Assembly (NCBI GenBank): GCA_004194705.1
Contig: SADC01001381.1
Location: 62,001 to 126,000, forward strand
Reading direction: 5' to 3'
Length of the DNA stretch: 64,000 nucleotides
Origin: Ditylenchus dipsaci
Taxonomy: Eukaryota; Nematoda; Chromadorea; Rhabditida; Anguinidae
Positions 1 to 12,300 of the stretch are shown here, piece after piece. The notes beneath the pieces were generated by a model. It saw nothing but the letters and a program-made list of their open reading frames with translations, was not told the origin of the DNA and made no database searches. Position numbers and translations under genes: made by a program. The first letter of the stretch is position 1. Each line of letters starts with the position of its first letter.

Positions 1-440
1 CCTCGCTCCATAAAGGTCAGCTTTAGATGGATACAAAGGGGTTAGCAAGTCACCATCCATAGTCATTAGTGTGCCTCTCTGAACCCCATCTGGCGGCATC
101 CAAACAGTAGAAGGGTACACATGCTCTAAATATATACATTGTTTTTTTTTCAAAGTAATAAAATTATTAGTCGCTTTACCTGCCATCGTACCATCCATAG
201 CACACTCTTTGGGTCTGAATACAGAAGCAGAAAAACAGAAGCCGGCTGCAGCCCTGGTGTACACTATCGGGAGGTTCGACTGTATCAAGCATCAATTTTT
301 TTAAAATCTATTCTTAAACCTCTTTGATGGTCCTCGCTCCATAAAGGTCAGCTTTAGATGGATACAAAGGGGTTAGCAAGTCACCATCCATAGTCATTAG
401 TGTGCCTCTCTGAACCCCATCTGGCGGCATCCAAACAGTG
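1..440 (-). repeat. Two inverted copies of a GCPII exon
   Basis: Bases 1-223 are the reverse complement of about 933-1157. Bases about 258-440 are a second reverse-complement copy of about 1060-1233. Both carry the antisense of the exon that encodes the PPDGVQRG segment of glutamate carboxypeptidase II, plus the first bases of the TA-flanked foldback element that follows the exon. No reading frame is expected on the sense strand here. Together with the sense copy at 860-1166 this forms a hairpin with two possible partners. Seen directly in the sequence; the mechanism (template switching, transposon-mediated rearrangement or assembly chimera) is not resolved. Confidence 0.85.
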
Positions 441-641
441 GGGGCGCAGGGGGCTTGGTTGTTTAGAGATGCGCGCACTCACTTACCTTAGACATATAAT
501 TCCGACGAGACTCTCGATCAAAAATGCATTTAGAGACTATTTTTGCCCAGCTCCAGTGACCAAAACATGGTAAAACAGGTAAAAAGTCAAAATTTAAAAG
601 TGTCCAAAAGTCGATTTTTTATTAACCAGAACCTCCTTGTT

Positions 642-1166
642 GGATAGGGACAAAAATTGCTTTAATGTTAAAGGAGCCGGCATTCAATGGCTAGCCTATT
701 CTGCCAATAAAAGTGTTGAAGGTGACTTAGTGTATTGTCACTATGGAAGACCAATTGACTTACAAAGACTAAATGAAATGGGAGTCTCAGTCAAAGGTTT
801 TCTGATTGTTAATATTTAAAACTGTTTGAGCTAGAAATAATTCAGGCAAAATAGCCATAATGCGATACCATAGTGACTTTAGAGGCAGTAAAGTGCATCA
901 AGCTGCTCAACATGGAGCTATTGCTGCTATTTTGTATTCAGACCCCAAAGAGTGTGCTATGGATGGTACGATGGCAGGTAAAGCGACTAATAATTTTATT
1001 ACTTTGAAAAAAAAACAATGTATATATTTAGAGCATGTGTACCCTTCTACTGTTTGGATGCCGCCAGATGGGGTTCAGAGAGGCACACTAATGACTATGG
1101 ATGGTGACTTGCTAACCCCTTTGTATCCATCTAAAGCTGACCTTTATGGAGCGAGGACCATAAAAG
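642..1166 (+). pseudogene. Duplicated GCPII exons, detached fragment
   Basis: Two exons are readable. The first (about 672-798) encodes a segment including [14 protein letters not shown], matching the protease-associated region of GCPII. The second (about 850-1166) encodes [24 protein letters not shown] and MPPDGVQRGTL. The second exon is intact in this copy, whereas the copy inside the main gene has several one-base shifts. There is no start codon, membrane anchor or metal-binding region here, so this fragment cannot encode a peptidase by itself. It may be a duplication remnant or an assembly duplicate of the same locus. Confidence 0.75.
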
Positions 1167-1204
1167 AGGTTTAAGAATAGATTTAAAAAAATTGATGCTT
1201 GATA

Positions 1205-1630
1205 CAGTCGAACCTCCGATGGTGTACACCCCAAAAGTTCGTTTCCGCCTAGGGTCCGACACTTTTTTAGCTCGATTTTCTATTATTTTTGCTGATTTTG
1301 TTTTGACAGTCTGGCCGCAAATATCGTAAGTATTCCCATTTTTCCGATTGTTTTTCATTTACCTATATATTTTTGCTCTAAAAAACCAAAACCTATATAT
1401 ACTGTACATCTTATTTTTAAAGTGGTGTACACTATTGGTAGGTTTTGCTTTTTAGAGAAAAAATATATAGGTAAAAGAAAACGATCGGCAAAATCGGAAT
1501 CCTTATGATATTTGCGGCCAGACTGTCAAAACAGAATCAGCAAAAAAAATTAGAAAATTGAGATGAAAAAAGTGTCGGACCCTAGGCGGGAACGAACTTT
1601 TTGGTTGTACACTATTGGGAGGTTCGACTG
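1205..1630. mobile_element. TA-flanked foldback MITE (family B)
   Basis: The element begins CAGTCGAACCTCC and ends GGAGGTTCGACTG (close variants), with TA on both sides, the arrangement of Tc1/mariner-pogo type MITEs. Internal arms contain the conserved pair TTCGTTTCCGCCTAGGGTCC and its reverse complement. No transposase is present. Further full or partial copies are at 7760-8178, about 33395-33560, 38220-38345, 38650-38972, 40686-41017, 41940-42170, 46070-46260, 55780-55990 and 59629-59964. This is the most frequent repeat in the window. Confidence 0.85.
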
Positions 1631-1857
1631 TATATTTATAAAACTTTTGCTTTAACTTTACGAAAATCATCTTCTGCATAGAGATGACCATAGACTTTTT
1701 GGGCCTATGCTAGAATAGGTACTAATTTTTGTCCAACTTCCTTCCCGTTGTACTGGGCTAGCATTTGTTGAACTAAAAAAGTAAGAAAACCATGTTTGAG
1801 TGCGTCTTACGTACGCTACCCTAACCTGCTTCCGAGTACAAATCAAACAAACAAGAG

Positions 1858-2330
1858 AATTAACCCTAGGATTACGGGAAAAACATTACCATCTTTTACG
1901 TCTGGGGTCAATATGACCCCAACGCCTTCGAAGGTTGTCAATAGACATCACGTGAACTACTTTAACAACAACTTATTGCTATCTTGTATCGCAGCTCGAA
2001 AGCTTCAGATTTTTAAATAATTTCTGGATATAAGTTTTGTAGCTTTTTAGCTGCGCTACAAGAAAGCACTGACTGTTGTTGAAATTGTTCACGTGCTGCT
2101 ATTAACAACCTTCAAAGGCGTTGGGGTCATATAGCCGAATAAGGTGCTGCTTTTTTTACACCAACAACAAAAATTGCAAAATACTCAGAAATGTAGTCAA
2201 TGTAACTAACTAACAAAGGGACAAACAAAATCACAAAAATCAGTCGTACGAAATGTGTGAAATAAAATTTGGCGCTCTTTTGAAAAGTGTTCTGAGGTCA
2301 TATTGACCCCGCCGTAGTCCTAGGGTTAGG
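1858..2330. mobile_element. Foldback element, TAACCCTAGG ends (copy 1)
   Basis: The ends read TAACCCTAGGATTACGG on the left and a matching CCGTAGTCCTAGGGTTA on the right. Inner arms pair a stretch containing CGCCTTCGAAGGTTGTC with its complement near 2110. The second copy at about 8405-9045 is longer because it keeps an extra internal hairpin. No coding capacity was seen. The long open frame that crosses its left part has no coding character. Confidence 0.75.
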
Positions 2331-2349
2331 TCGAAAAAACATTTCTGCA

Positions 2350-2561
2350 CTGCACCAGCTGCACACGACCCTGGCTGAACGACGTGGTTAATGTCTGCGG
2401 GATTTTTTTAAAAGAGTTTATTCCTGGAGCGGTGAAGAGTCAGTGAATTTTGCAAAAGGGACCCTGACTGTGACTCAGGAGAACTTCGATAAAAATGTGT
2501 TTTCTCTTAAAAGGCTGCTCGAGTCGGAAGTGAATCAGGCTTCGCAGTATTATTACTCGTA
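2350..2561 (+). CDS. Orphan exon-like reading frame, unknown
   Basis: One frame from about 2357 reads as a plausible protein end, with segments LHTTLAERRG, RDFFKRVYSWSGEESVNF and TLTVTQENFDKNVFSLKRLL, and stops at TAA near 2559-2561. One in-frame stop interrupts it near 2390. Amino-acid composition looks coding, with balanced charge and few Cys or Phe runs, unlike the surrounding AT-rich DNA. I do not recognise the family. It lies just past the end of the duplicated block, so it may be the last exon of a gene cut by the rearrangement. Weak call. Confidence 0.3.
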
Positions 2562-5500
2562 AAAACTAGAATAATGACCCATGGCTGATAAATCAGTTAT
2601 GTAAAAACCAGTAAATATACATCAAAGAGTTTAAAAGACTTTGGAGCTATAAGATTTCTATAGCAAGTTGTGCTGTTTTTGGTAAAGGAACGTTTCCAGT
2701 ACCAATAAAAAACTAACCCACGTTTGTTGGGCATCCTCCGAATGGCTCTTAAAGTCTCCTTACTTGAATTTGTGATACTTATCTGAGAAACAAGAAACAG
2801 GTTTAAGGAAAGGTTTGTAAAGGAACAAACCTGGTTTGAACTTGTCAACATTAAGAAGCTACATAGTCTAAAATTTGAGGTCGACCACCTCGGAGTGGTA
2901 CCTACTGAAGTACTAATTAGATAGTGAGGTTCTGGATAGTCAAAACATCATTTTGGTCATAACAAACTGTTTTCATTACAAAGTTTTAAGTTTAATACTA
3001 TAGTCGGTTCGGCATTTGGAAATGAAAAGACTTTTGTTGGAGTAGACCGATTGGGGAAACGGTAAATTCGCCGACAGTAAATTCGCCGACACGAATTCGC
3101 CGACAGTAAATTCGCCGACAAGTAAATTCGCCGACAAGTAAATTCGCCGACAGGTAAATTCGCCGACAACTCTAATTTTGCAAGAATTTAAATTTTTCAG
3201 TCTGAACCAACCAAACCAAGTGGTCGTCCACTTGGAGCAATTCTTTTTTTACGATTGTAATTGATAGCAATTGTTTTTTAAAACCTGTTTTCTGGACTAA
3301 CTCGGACATGCTGAAGATGGTTTGATAATAGCAAAATAATGTTTTCTAGAGTATTTTTTAATTTTGGAAATAATTGGTTTCACGAAAACCAATTATTGCC
3401 TAATACTAAAAAAATACCCGACAAAACGGCATTTTGCTATTATCAAACTATCTTTAGCATGTCCGAGTTAGTCCAGAAAACAGGTTTTGGAACCCAAAAA
3501 ACGTAATTTTTTTTTATAAGTGGACGACCACTTGTTTAGTTGGTACATGGATTATATAGTAGAACTGAGGTTAAAATATAGAAAGATTTCAAAACCTACA
3601 GTAATCACAGTTTTGGAGTGATTTCGTATCCCGTGGGGTATCCAGGTGTATGGAGGTGGTAGTACCAAGAAAGTGGTATCGGTACTCAGGTGGAAGTGCT
3701 TGGGAAGTGGTACTTGGGTGGTGGTAGAATGTAGTTTCAAAGTAGCGGTATCTTAATGGTAGTACTCAGTTGGCAGTACCCAAGTTGTATATATATATAT
3801 ATAATGTATACATGTATATTGTCGCGAGCGGTCACGGCCAACAGCTCGTGAATTGGAAAAAGGGGAATGGAGGGATATTTGATCCCACTCCCTTTGGATC
3901 CGCAGGGAATGCCTTAACCAATAGGCCACCAAACCCCAGAGGCGGTGCGGTGTCGGTGCGCCGGTGCTCTGTGGCGCACCGGTGCCATTTACAGCACTGT
4001 TATTGAGAAGGTGTTTTGCTTTTAATTTTCAGCTGTTTTGTAATATTTAGTTTTTATTTTGTTAAATTAATTGAAGTATAAAATTTTTAAATTTCGATTT
4101 TATTAATAGTCGGAGTCCCGATTTCACCAGACATTTATGAGCGTTCTAATTGACTGACACCTTTTTATAATATTTTAAAAGCATTCAAGGCGCGTTCTTA
4201 AAGGGCCATGGCCACCTGTTTTGAATTGTCCCCAGCCAATTCAAATTTTTTCGCCTAATAATTGAAGTTCTGTACGGATTTTTTAGCTTGGTTTCTAACA
4301 AAACGAGGCTAAATTTAATTTTAGGTATAGTTTTGTTAGAAACCAAGTTGAAAAATTCGTACGTAAATCCAACGATAAAGAAAAAAATTTGAATTGGCGG
4401 GGACAACCGTTGTCGGAGACGGCAATGGCCCCTTAATGTCAAAACTGCAGGGTTGTGAAAAATTAATTGACCCGCAAAATCCTCATCCATACGTTTTTAC
4501 AGTGTACACTCTCTATTTCTGTATACTCCCTATACAAGACTGAAAAACACGGGTGTTTCGGTTTCTCTAACAGGAAAATATAGAAATTACTGCTCTGTGT
4601 TCGCATCGGTAGGGTCACATTTCATATCGCGATATTTCTTTCATTTTCTCTGACTTTTTTAAACTTTTTGAAAAAATGTTCTAACCATCTGATAGCTAAG
4701 ATTCTAGGCCACAAAATAGTATTTTTTAAGCAAGGTTTGAAAAAATGTGGGCCTAGGGGATGGCTTTTTGGTAAAAAAAACACTTTTTTTTAAAACGCCA
4801 CCACTAAACCAAGCTTTTCCCCAAAAAGCCAGTCTGTAGGCCGACATTTTTTCAAACCCCGACCCGTAAAATACCATTTTGTAGCCTGAAATCTTAACTA
4901 TCAGATGGTGAAGCTTTTTTATCAAAAAGTTTGAAAAAAGTCATTCAAAATGAATGAAACATCGCGAAATGAAATGTGACCCCCCCCCTTTGCATCCCCT
5001 CCAAAAAAATTTGCCCTGGTCCTCTCATTGGTTTGTTTTTTGCAAATTTTTTCTCTTTTTTAATTTATTTCGGTATACAGTCAACCCCTGCTATAGTGAC
5101 ACCCCTCGCAGGGGGTGGCGAGGGTGTCACTATAACGGGGTGTCACTGTAGCGAGGGTTTTCAAAAAGTTTCTTGAAAAGTGTCACTATATCGAGGGTTT
5201 AGCAAATGGTAATACAGTCACCTGTCGATTTAATTTACGAAAACAAATAAAACCCCCGTAATTAATATGGAAGCAATTGACCGAGAGCTTAAAATTCGTT
5301 TTTTAAAGAAATTTCACTTAAAGTTGCAACTTTAATGAACAAAACTTGACATGTGTCACTATATTAAGGGTATTTTATTTGTTGGGGACGGCCTAGGTTG
5401 TCACTATAGCGGGTGTCACTATAGCGGGGGTCTAGTCTAAAGTATTTTAACCAAAACCAACCAAATCTTCTGCAAGGTGTCACTATAGCGAGGGTGTTCC

Positions 5501-6365
5501 TATAGCGAGGTGTCACTATAGCGGGGGTGACTGCATACCGTATACGTAAATACTCTAATAAACGGAGACCCCTACAGTTAACATTTTTCAAATTTGCCTT
5601 GCTTTTTAACCCCAATATTGTTTATTTTTCGAAACGGACGACCACTCATTTTGTAGAGTTTGTGAAGCTCTCAAATGAGGGGTCATCCGTTGTGAAAAAT
5701 AAACAATATTGGGGTTAAAAAAGCAACGCAAATTTGGAAACGTTAACTGTAGGGGTGCCCGTTTAAAGAGTATTTACGGTAACTTTTATTAAACGGGCAC
5801 CCCTACAGTTAACGTTTTTTAAATTTGCTTCAACTTTGCTTCTTTTACCCCAATATTGTTTATTTTTGGAAACGGACGACCACTCATTTGTAGAGTTTGA
5901 TATCCTTTTCATATAACTTCGACGGAAATATGTACACTTGCATAAAGCCAAATTTTCTGAGTCTGACAAAGACAGGCCAAAAAAAAATTTCGGCATTCGA
6001 GCACATGTTCAATGACAAAAATTTGCCGAAATAAATGATTTTCGATTTTTTTAAATTTATAATAGAAATCGCAAAAATGGGAGCCGAGACAATTTTGCAA
6101 AAAAAAACACAATGGGGGGGAGGATAAAAGCAACTTTTTTAGGGAGGGGTGCGAACACTTATAGAGTCGAAATTACTTTTTAAACACTGCTTGTAGCAGA
6201 AAGTTGCTATTGATTTTCAACTGTTATGGTCAATATAAGAACTGATTATCAAAAAATAAAGAGGAAAAATTGTTTTCACTATTTAGACTTTGTTTTATTG
6301 ATCTAATGTTTTTATTTCATTTTTTATTTTTTCTGCATACATTTAAAACATTTAGCAACTAAAAA
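2562..6365. repeat. Gene-poor spacer of foldbacks and minisatellite
   Basis: No gene was recognised. The spacer holds: a minisatellite of GTAAATTCGCCGACA units (3060-3170); a foldback with arms containing AAGTGGTCGTCCACTTG (about 3185-3545, family A); a short TA run at 3790; a foldback with arms at about 4195-4440 (family E, AAAGGGCCATGGCC); another at about 4605-4985 (ends near GTGACCC and GGGTCAC); a TA-flanked foldback at about 5083-5530 built from TGTCACTATAGCG words; and a hairpin at about 5535-5785 followed by a third partial arm to 5900. The open frames here cross these arms and lack coding character. Confidence 0.7.
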
Positions 6366-9300
6366 ATGACGATTAATAATCGAGTGGATCGTGCTTTAGT
6401 AGCTCTAGTCATTTTCTTTGCTATTATTTTTTTCTTTGCTTTTGTGGGCAATTCAGTGAAAAAGCAATCTGATAGTATAAGTCAACCTGAGCCGTACAAT
6501 CATGAAGGTATTTTAAAAAACAACAATTTTAAAGACTTTGAACGAAATTTTCAGCTCTGCATAAAATTATTTCTGAAACTCTTATTAAAAATGTGGACCC
6601 GTTAAAAATTAAAGAATATTTGCGAGCTTTTACTAAAGAACCACATCCAGCGGGACTGAAGCTAACCACAAAGTAGCTGATAAAATCGCTGAAATCTGGA
6701 CAAATAATGGTTGCAGGGTTTGTGGTTTGACAATTTCGATAAATAGTCACCTCACTTTGAAAAGCATGACTTGGCTGACCGAAAAGGAAATGAGACAAAC
6801 CTTACTCTCGATAAACTGGCACCCCAAGTTGGTCCTCAGGGTGCCGGTTTATCGAAAGTGGACTGTATAAGAAAAAAAAGTTTTTTAGATGTTCACTTGT
6901 TAAATATAATGTGCTTTTGTCCTACCCTAACTACTCAAAGCCAAACCAGGTTATTTCCTTGGCTTTACCAAAACAGTAATATCAAGTGTATCAACAGGTG
7001 TCGATTGTTAACGGCGAAGGCAAAACAATTTTCCAGTCAACTGGTCTCAGTCCTGTTGTCTTCCCAGACGAACAAGGAGCTCCAGGTGTGCTCTTTTTAA
7101 AATCTTACACTCAGGTTTGACTAAAACCTAATATACGCTGGCTAACCTTGCCTGAGCCCAAGCCTGAAAAGATTCAACAAGGAGTCAAAGTCAACCTCCT
7201 TGTTGGATAGGGACAAAAGTTGCTTTAATGTTTAAGGAGCCGGTATTCAATGGCTAGCCTATTCTGCCAATGAAAGTGTTGAAGGTGACTTAGTGTATTG
7301 TCACTATGGAAGACCAATTGACTTCCAAAGACTAAATGAAATGGGAGTCTCAGTCAAAGGTTTTCTGATTGTTAATATTAAAACTGTTTGAGCTAGAAAT
7401 AATTCAGGCAAAATAGCCATAATGCGATACCACAGTGACTTTAGAGCAGTAAAGTGCATCAAGCTGCTCAACATGGAGCTATTGTGCTATATTGTATTCA
7501 GATCCCAAAGAGTGTGCTATGGATGGTACGACGGCAGGTAAAGCGACTAATAATTTTTTTACTTTGAAAATTATTGTGTATATTTAGAGCATGTGTACCC
7601 TTCTACTGTTTGGATGCCGCCAGATGGGTTCAGAGAGCACACTAATGACTATGGATGGTGACTTGCTAACCCCTTTGTATCCATCTAAAGCTGACCTTTA
7701 TGGAGCGAGGACCATCAAAGAGGTTTAAGAATAGATTTAAAAAAAATTGATGCTTGATACAGTCGAACCTCCCGAGGTGTACACCCAAAAGTTCGTTTCC
7801 GCCTAGGGTCCGACACTTTTTTAGCTCGATTTCTATTATTTTGCTGATTTTGTTTTGACAGCTGGCCGCAAATATCGTAAGTATTCCCATTTTTCCGATT
7901 GTTTTTCATTTGCTTATATATTTTTGCTCTGAAAAAGCAAAAGCTCTATATACTGTACATCTTATTTTTAAAGTGGTGTACACTATTGGTAGGTTGGCTT
8001 TTTAGAGAAAAATATATAGGTAAAAGAAAAACGATCGGCAAAATCGGAATCCTTACGATATTTGCGGCCAGACTGTCAAAACAGAATCAGCAAAAAAATT
8101 AGACAATTGAGATGAAAAAGTGTCGGACCCTACGCGGGAACGAACTTTTGGGTTGTACACTATTGGGAGGTTCGACTGTATATTTATAAAACTTTTGCTT
8201 TAACTTTACGAAAATCATCTTCTGCATAGAGATGACCATAGACTTTTTAGGCCTAAGCTAGAATAGGTACTAATTTTTGGCAACTTCCTTTCCGTTGTAC
8301 TGGGCTAGCATTTGTTGAACTAAAAAAGTAAGAAAACCATGTTTGAGTGCGTCTTACGTACGCTACCCTAACCTGCTTCCGAGTACAAATCAACAAACAA
8401 GAGAATTAACCCTAGGATTACGGGAAAAAACATTACCATCTTTTACGGTCTGGGGTCAATATGACCCAACGCCTTCGAAGGTTGTCAATAGACATCACGT
8501 GAACTACTTTAACAACAACTTATTGCTATCTTGTATCGCAGCTCGAAAGCTTCAAGACGTATTTCACAGAAAGTTAAAAAAATCTGAGTGTTGAGATATG
8601 GCTTTTTGAAAAAACAATTTCTTTAAAAAGGACCAAAGTCCGAAAAAAAGTTGAGAAACTTGGATTTTGGTCACTTTAAAAGAAATTGGTTTTTTTTTAA
8701 AGCCATATCTCAAGACTCAGATTTTTTAATAATTTCTGTGATATACATGTTTTGTAGCTTTGAGCTGCGCTACAAGATAGTACTGACTGTTGTTGAAATT
8801 GTTCACGTGCTGCCTATTAACAACCTTCGAAGGCGTTGGGTCATATAGCCGAATAAGGTGCTGCTTTTTTTACACCAACAACAAAAAATTGCAAAATACT
8901 CAGAAATGTAGTCAATGTAACTAACTAACAAAGGGACAAACAAATCACAAAAATCAGTCGTACGAAATGTGTGAAATAAAATTTGGCGCTCTTTTAAAAG
9001 TGTTCTGAGGTCACATTGACCCCGCCGTAGTCCTAGGGTTAGGTCGAAAAAAAAATTACCCGTTCCACGATATGCCATTTTTAAAAAACTTGAATTTTTT
9101 TTTGAATTTCTGTCCTAATATAGTTTCACTTAAAAATTTAGGCTAAAAAAACAGGTATGCTGCCAGATATACCTGTGCTTCCACTCAGCTACTCCGACGC
9201 TTACCAATTACTTAGCCGATTAGGTGGACGAAAAGTGCCAGTTGAATGGGTAGGAGGGCTGAACATTACCTACAAACAGGCCCTGGTTCACTGATCATAA

Positions 9301-12300
9301 AAAATCTAGAGTTAGAGTCACTGTGCACGCTTCTACAGAAATCAAGTAATCCTTACAACTATTCTTGTAATAACTTATAAATCCAAAATATTAAGAGAGA
9401 TTCGCAATCTAATTGGCTATATTTATGGTGCAAAAGAGCCGGATGAATATGTAATGTTGGGGAATCACTACGACGCTTGGGTCTACGGCTCCATCGACCC
9501 GAATAGTGCCACAGCAACACTAGCTGAGGTCAAATATTTTGTATTTCTCCAAGTTTGCTTAACTAGCACGAGCTCTAGCAGTTCCGCCTTTTCGATTTCT
9601 TATTTTCCCCGAAAATCTATAAATCTAAATTAATTTTTTCAAATTTTTTGGCCCTATCCGAACAGGAGGGCGGGTTTTGCCTAGTCACCCCTGTTGTTCA
9701 CCGCTATTTTTTAGGCTTAGGCATAGGCAAAAGAACGCCAGCGTATGTTAGGACAGACTCAAAATGATTGTAAGATATGTTTGAGTCCGTACTAGGGTTG
9801 TAGAATTCTCCGGAATTTCGGAGAATTCTCCGGAGAATTGTCTGGAATTTTCAGTCTTTCCTCATAAAATTCGGAATTCACTCGAGAGAATTCTCCGATT
9901 TTTTATTTTTTCGGATAATTGCACAACCTAGTCCGTACTCGCATACAAAAAAGTGAAGCCGTATTAACATACACTGGCCATAAACTGAACATACACTTCG
10001 CCTAAGACTAAGCCTAAAAAATAATTGAAAAATAGCGGGGGAAATCAAGGCAATAAAACCCCTTTTGTCGGTCAGGGCCAAGTTCCTGAGGTTTGAAAAA
10101 GCCCTGTGGCCTTTTTAGAGAAAATATGGTAGTCTGGTACTAAAAATCTTGTTAAGGTGGCTCGGGCATTACCCAAACAATGAAGGAGACTGGTTGGAGG
10201 CCTGCCGCAGTCTTGTGTTTTGCGCGTGGGATGCTGAAGAATATGGTCGTCTTTAAAAGCAGATTTTGAATATAAGCCAAAAGTTTAAGGACTTATTGGC
10301 TCGACTGAATTTCTGGAAGAATTCGCCAATATTATAAACGACAGAACTATTGTGTATCTAAACGTGGACCTCATCTCTGACAACTCAACTTTGTAGTAGT
10401 TAACATTTTTAGTATAAATGGCAACAAAAATCTTAGGAATGCCGATACCATTCCATCCATGATCAAGCTGTGGTGGATACAGCTAAAAAAATTCCTAACC
10501 CAATGAGGACTGAGAGAGATGCTGGAAGGAAGTCTGTGTATGACACGTGGCAAGCATTTTTTAACTTTGAAATTATTTTTATTTGTAAAAAATGTGCCAA
10601 TAGATGGGCTTGACAATGTTTTTGCCCTATCCGACAATAGGACACTCTTTTGCCTTGGCGTTCTATTATTTTTTGCGACTTTTTAGGCTTACAAGTCAGC
10701 GGATACGATAAAAAGAACTTACTCAGGAATCACAGAAGAAGAGGTAAAACCAACCGTTTCCTGGTACTAAAATTTGACGGTACGTGACATAATTTCGTCG
10801 GGCCGAAATTTGGTCGGACAAAAATTTCGCCGCGGCCATGATTTCGTCTCGTATGATATTCGCATCATTTTGTTAAGTTTTGCTCATTGATTCAATTCAG
10901 TGTTGCGAACGACTGGGCGGCGGTAAATTCATCCCAGGTGAACTCATCCAAATTGAATCCACATTAACCAAGAAAGTTTTGCGGGAGTTTAAAGTTCTTA
11001 GTCCAACCAAACTAAGTGGTCGTCCACCTAGAGCAATTTTTTTACTTTTTGGGTCAAAACCTGTTTTCTGTATTGATTCGGGCATGCTGAAGATGGTTTG
11101 GTAGTCGTAAGACGCCGTTTTCTCGAGCAATTTTTGAGTTTTGGTAAAATCGAGTTTTCGTAAAATCGATTGTATCCCAATACTGGAAAAAATACCACAC
11201 AAAACCTTATTTCACTATTATCAAACCATCTTCATCGTGCCGAATCAGTCCAGAATACAGGTTTTTGGAACATGAGAAACGTGAAAAAATTACGGCCGCG
11301 ACGAAATTTCGGTCCGACGAAATTATATCCGTGTCCGAAAATTTGAAGCATACCTAGTTTGACATGTTCTCGCCTGTTTTTCTAAAAAAATAGGGTGTGC
11401 AGTATACCAAAATTTTCGGCATGGAAAATGCAACAGAGCAAGTGCTAAGACTCACATGACAACAAGCAAACATAACAAAATTTAAGCCAAAACAACTTGT
11501 CCCCAGAATCCCACGAATAACCAGGGGTGCATAATTAACGTCGGTTTTTTGTTATGTCAATTTAGTGAACACCTGACATCTTAATTCATTCTGTTTTTGA
11601 ATTGATCGGCTACCGAGCAAATGGGAAGCTGTTATTGATGTAGAGGGTGAATATGCTCCAGAATAATATTCGGAAATAATATAGGGGGACTTTATTTGGG
11701 TTGTTGTTGAATAGTGTGCAAAAAAAAAAACCGGTGTTAATAATGCACCAACGCAATAGGTTCATTCTTCTGGGTTTATTCTGGAAAGCGACACAATTAT
11801 TGTAAAATTTGAACTCTATTAGCTCCGGCAAAACAGCTCTAGGAGGTATGGAACCTGCGCTGATGTTTTTTTGTTAGATATCTTACACTGCGAGGATAAA
11901 GTTTATCCGGCTCTTTAAACGTAAAAGAACGAACAAATTTTTATTTCTTCAAATAAGCTTGAACAAGTATGCATAACAACACAAATTTCTGTAAACTCTT
12001 CCGCTGATAAATAATAACGCTTCTGGAAACTCACTTCAATCTTGCTCAATTTTGATTTCAACATTGCCTGGCAACACCTGGAAACAGACTTTTAAATACA
12101 TCGACTTCTCTACCAAATATCAATATGGGACCTGCTGTGTCTTATGCTCTTTTGATTGTTTTTCCAGCAAATCCGCACTAGCCATTCGCAGAGGAGAAGA
12201 ATTCCGAGTCGGAACTTTTCAGGATGACGTAGCTGATTTGAGGCGTCCAAATCGAGCCGCTTCTTCGCATCTGGCTGACCCATTTCTGCTCCACCTGTTT

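Larger units (their letters stand above)
629..2335 (+). repeat. Segmental duplicate, copy 1 of about 1.7 kb
   Basis: This block matches about 7192-9050 almost base for base, with single-base gains and losses scattered through it. It contains two GCPII exons, a 426-bp TA-flanked foldback (1205-1630) and a second foldback family bounded by TAACCCTAGG and CCTAGGGTTA (about 1858-2330). Copy 1 lacks the roughly 170-bp internal hairpin present in copy 2 at about 8550-8730. Beyond 2335 and 9050 the copies diverge abruptly. The block appears to be a duplication of the middle of the GCPII gene placed about 6.5 kb upstream. Confidence 0.9.

Noticed and set aside
2370..2405. WLNDVVNV reading that resembles the Ulp1 WLND-x-IN-x-Y motif
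   Set aside because: It is in a different frame from the better coding signal here, is very short, and no catalytic His, Asp or Cys follows.
9700..9740. Telomere-like TTAGGC words (also near 29605)
   Set aside because: Only two irregular copies, inside the arms of a dispersed foldback; not a telomeric array.
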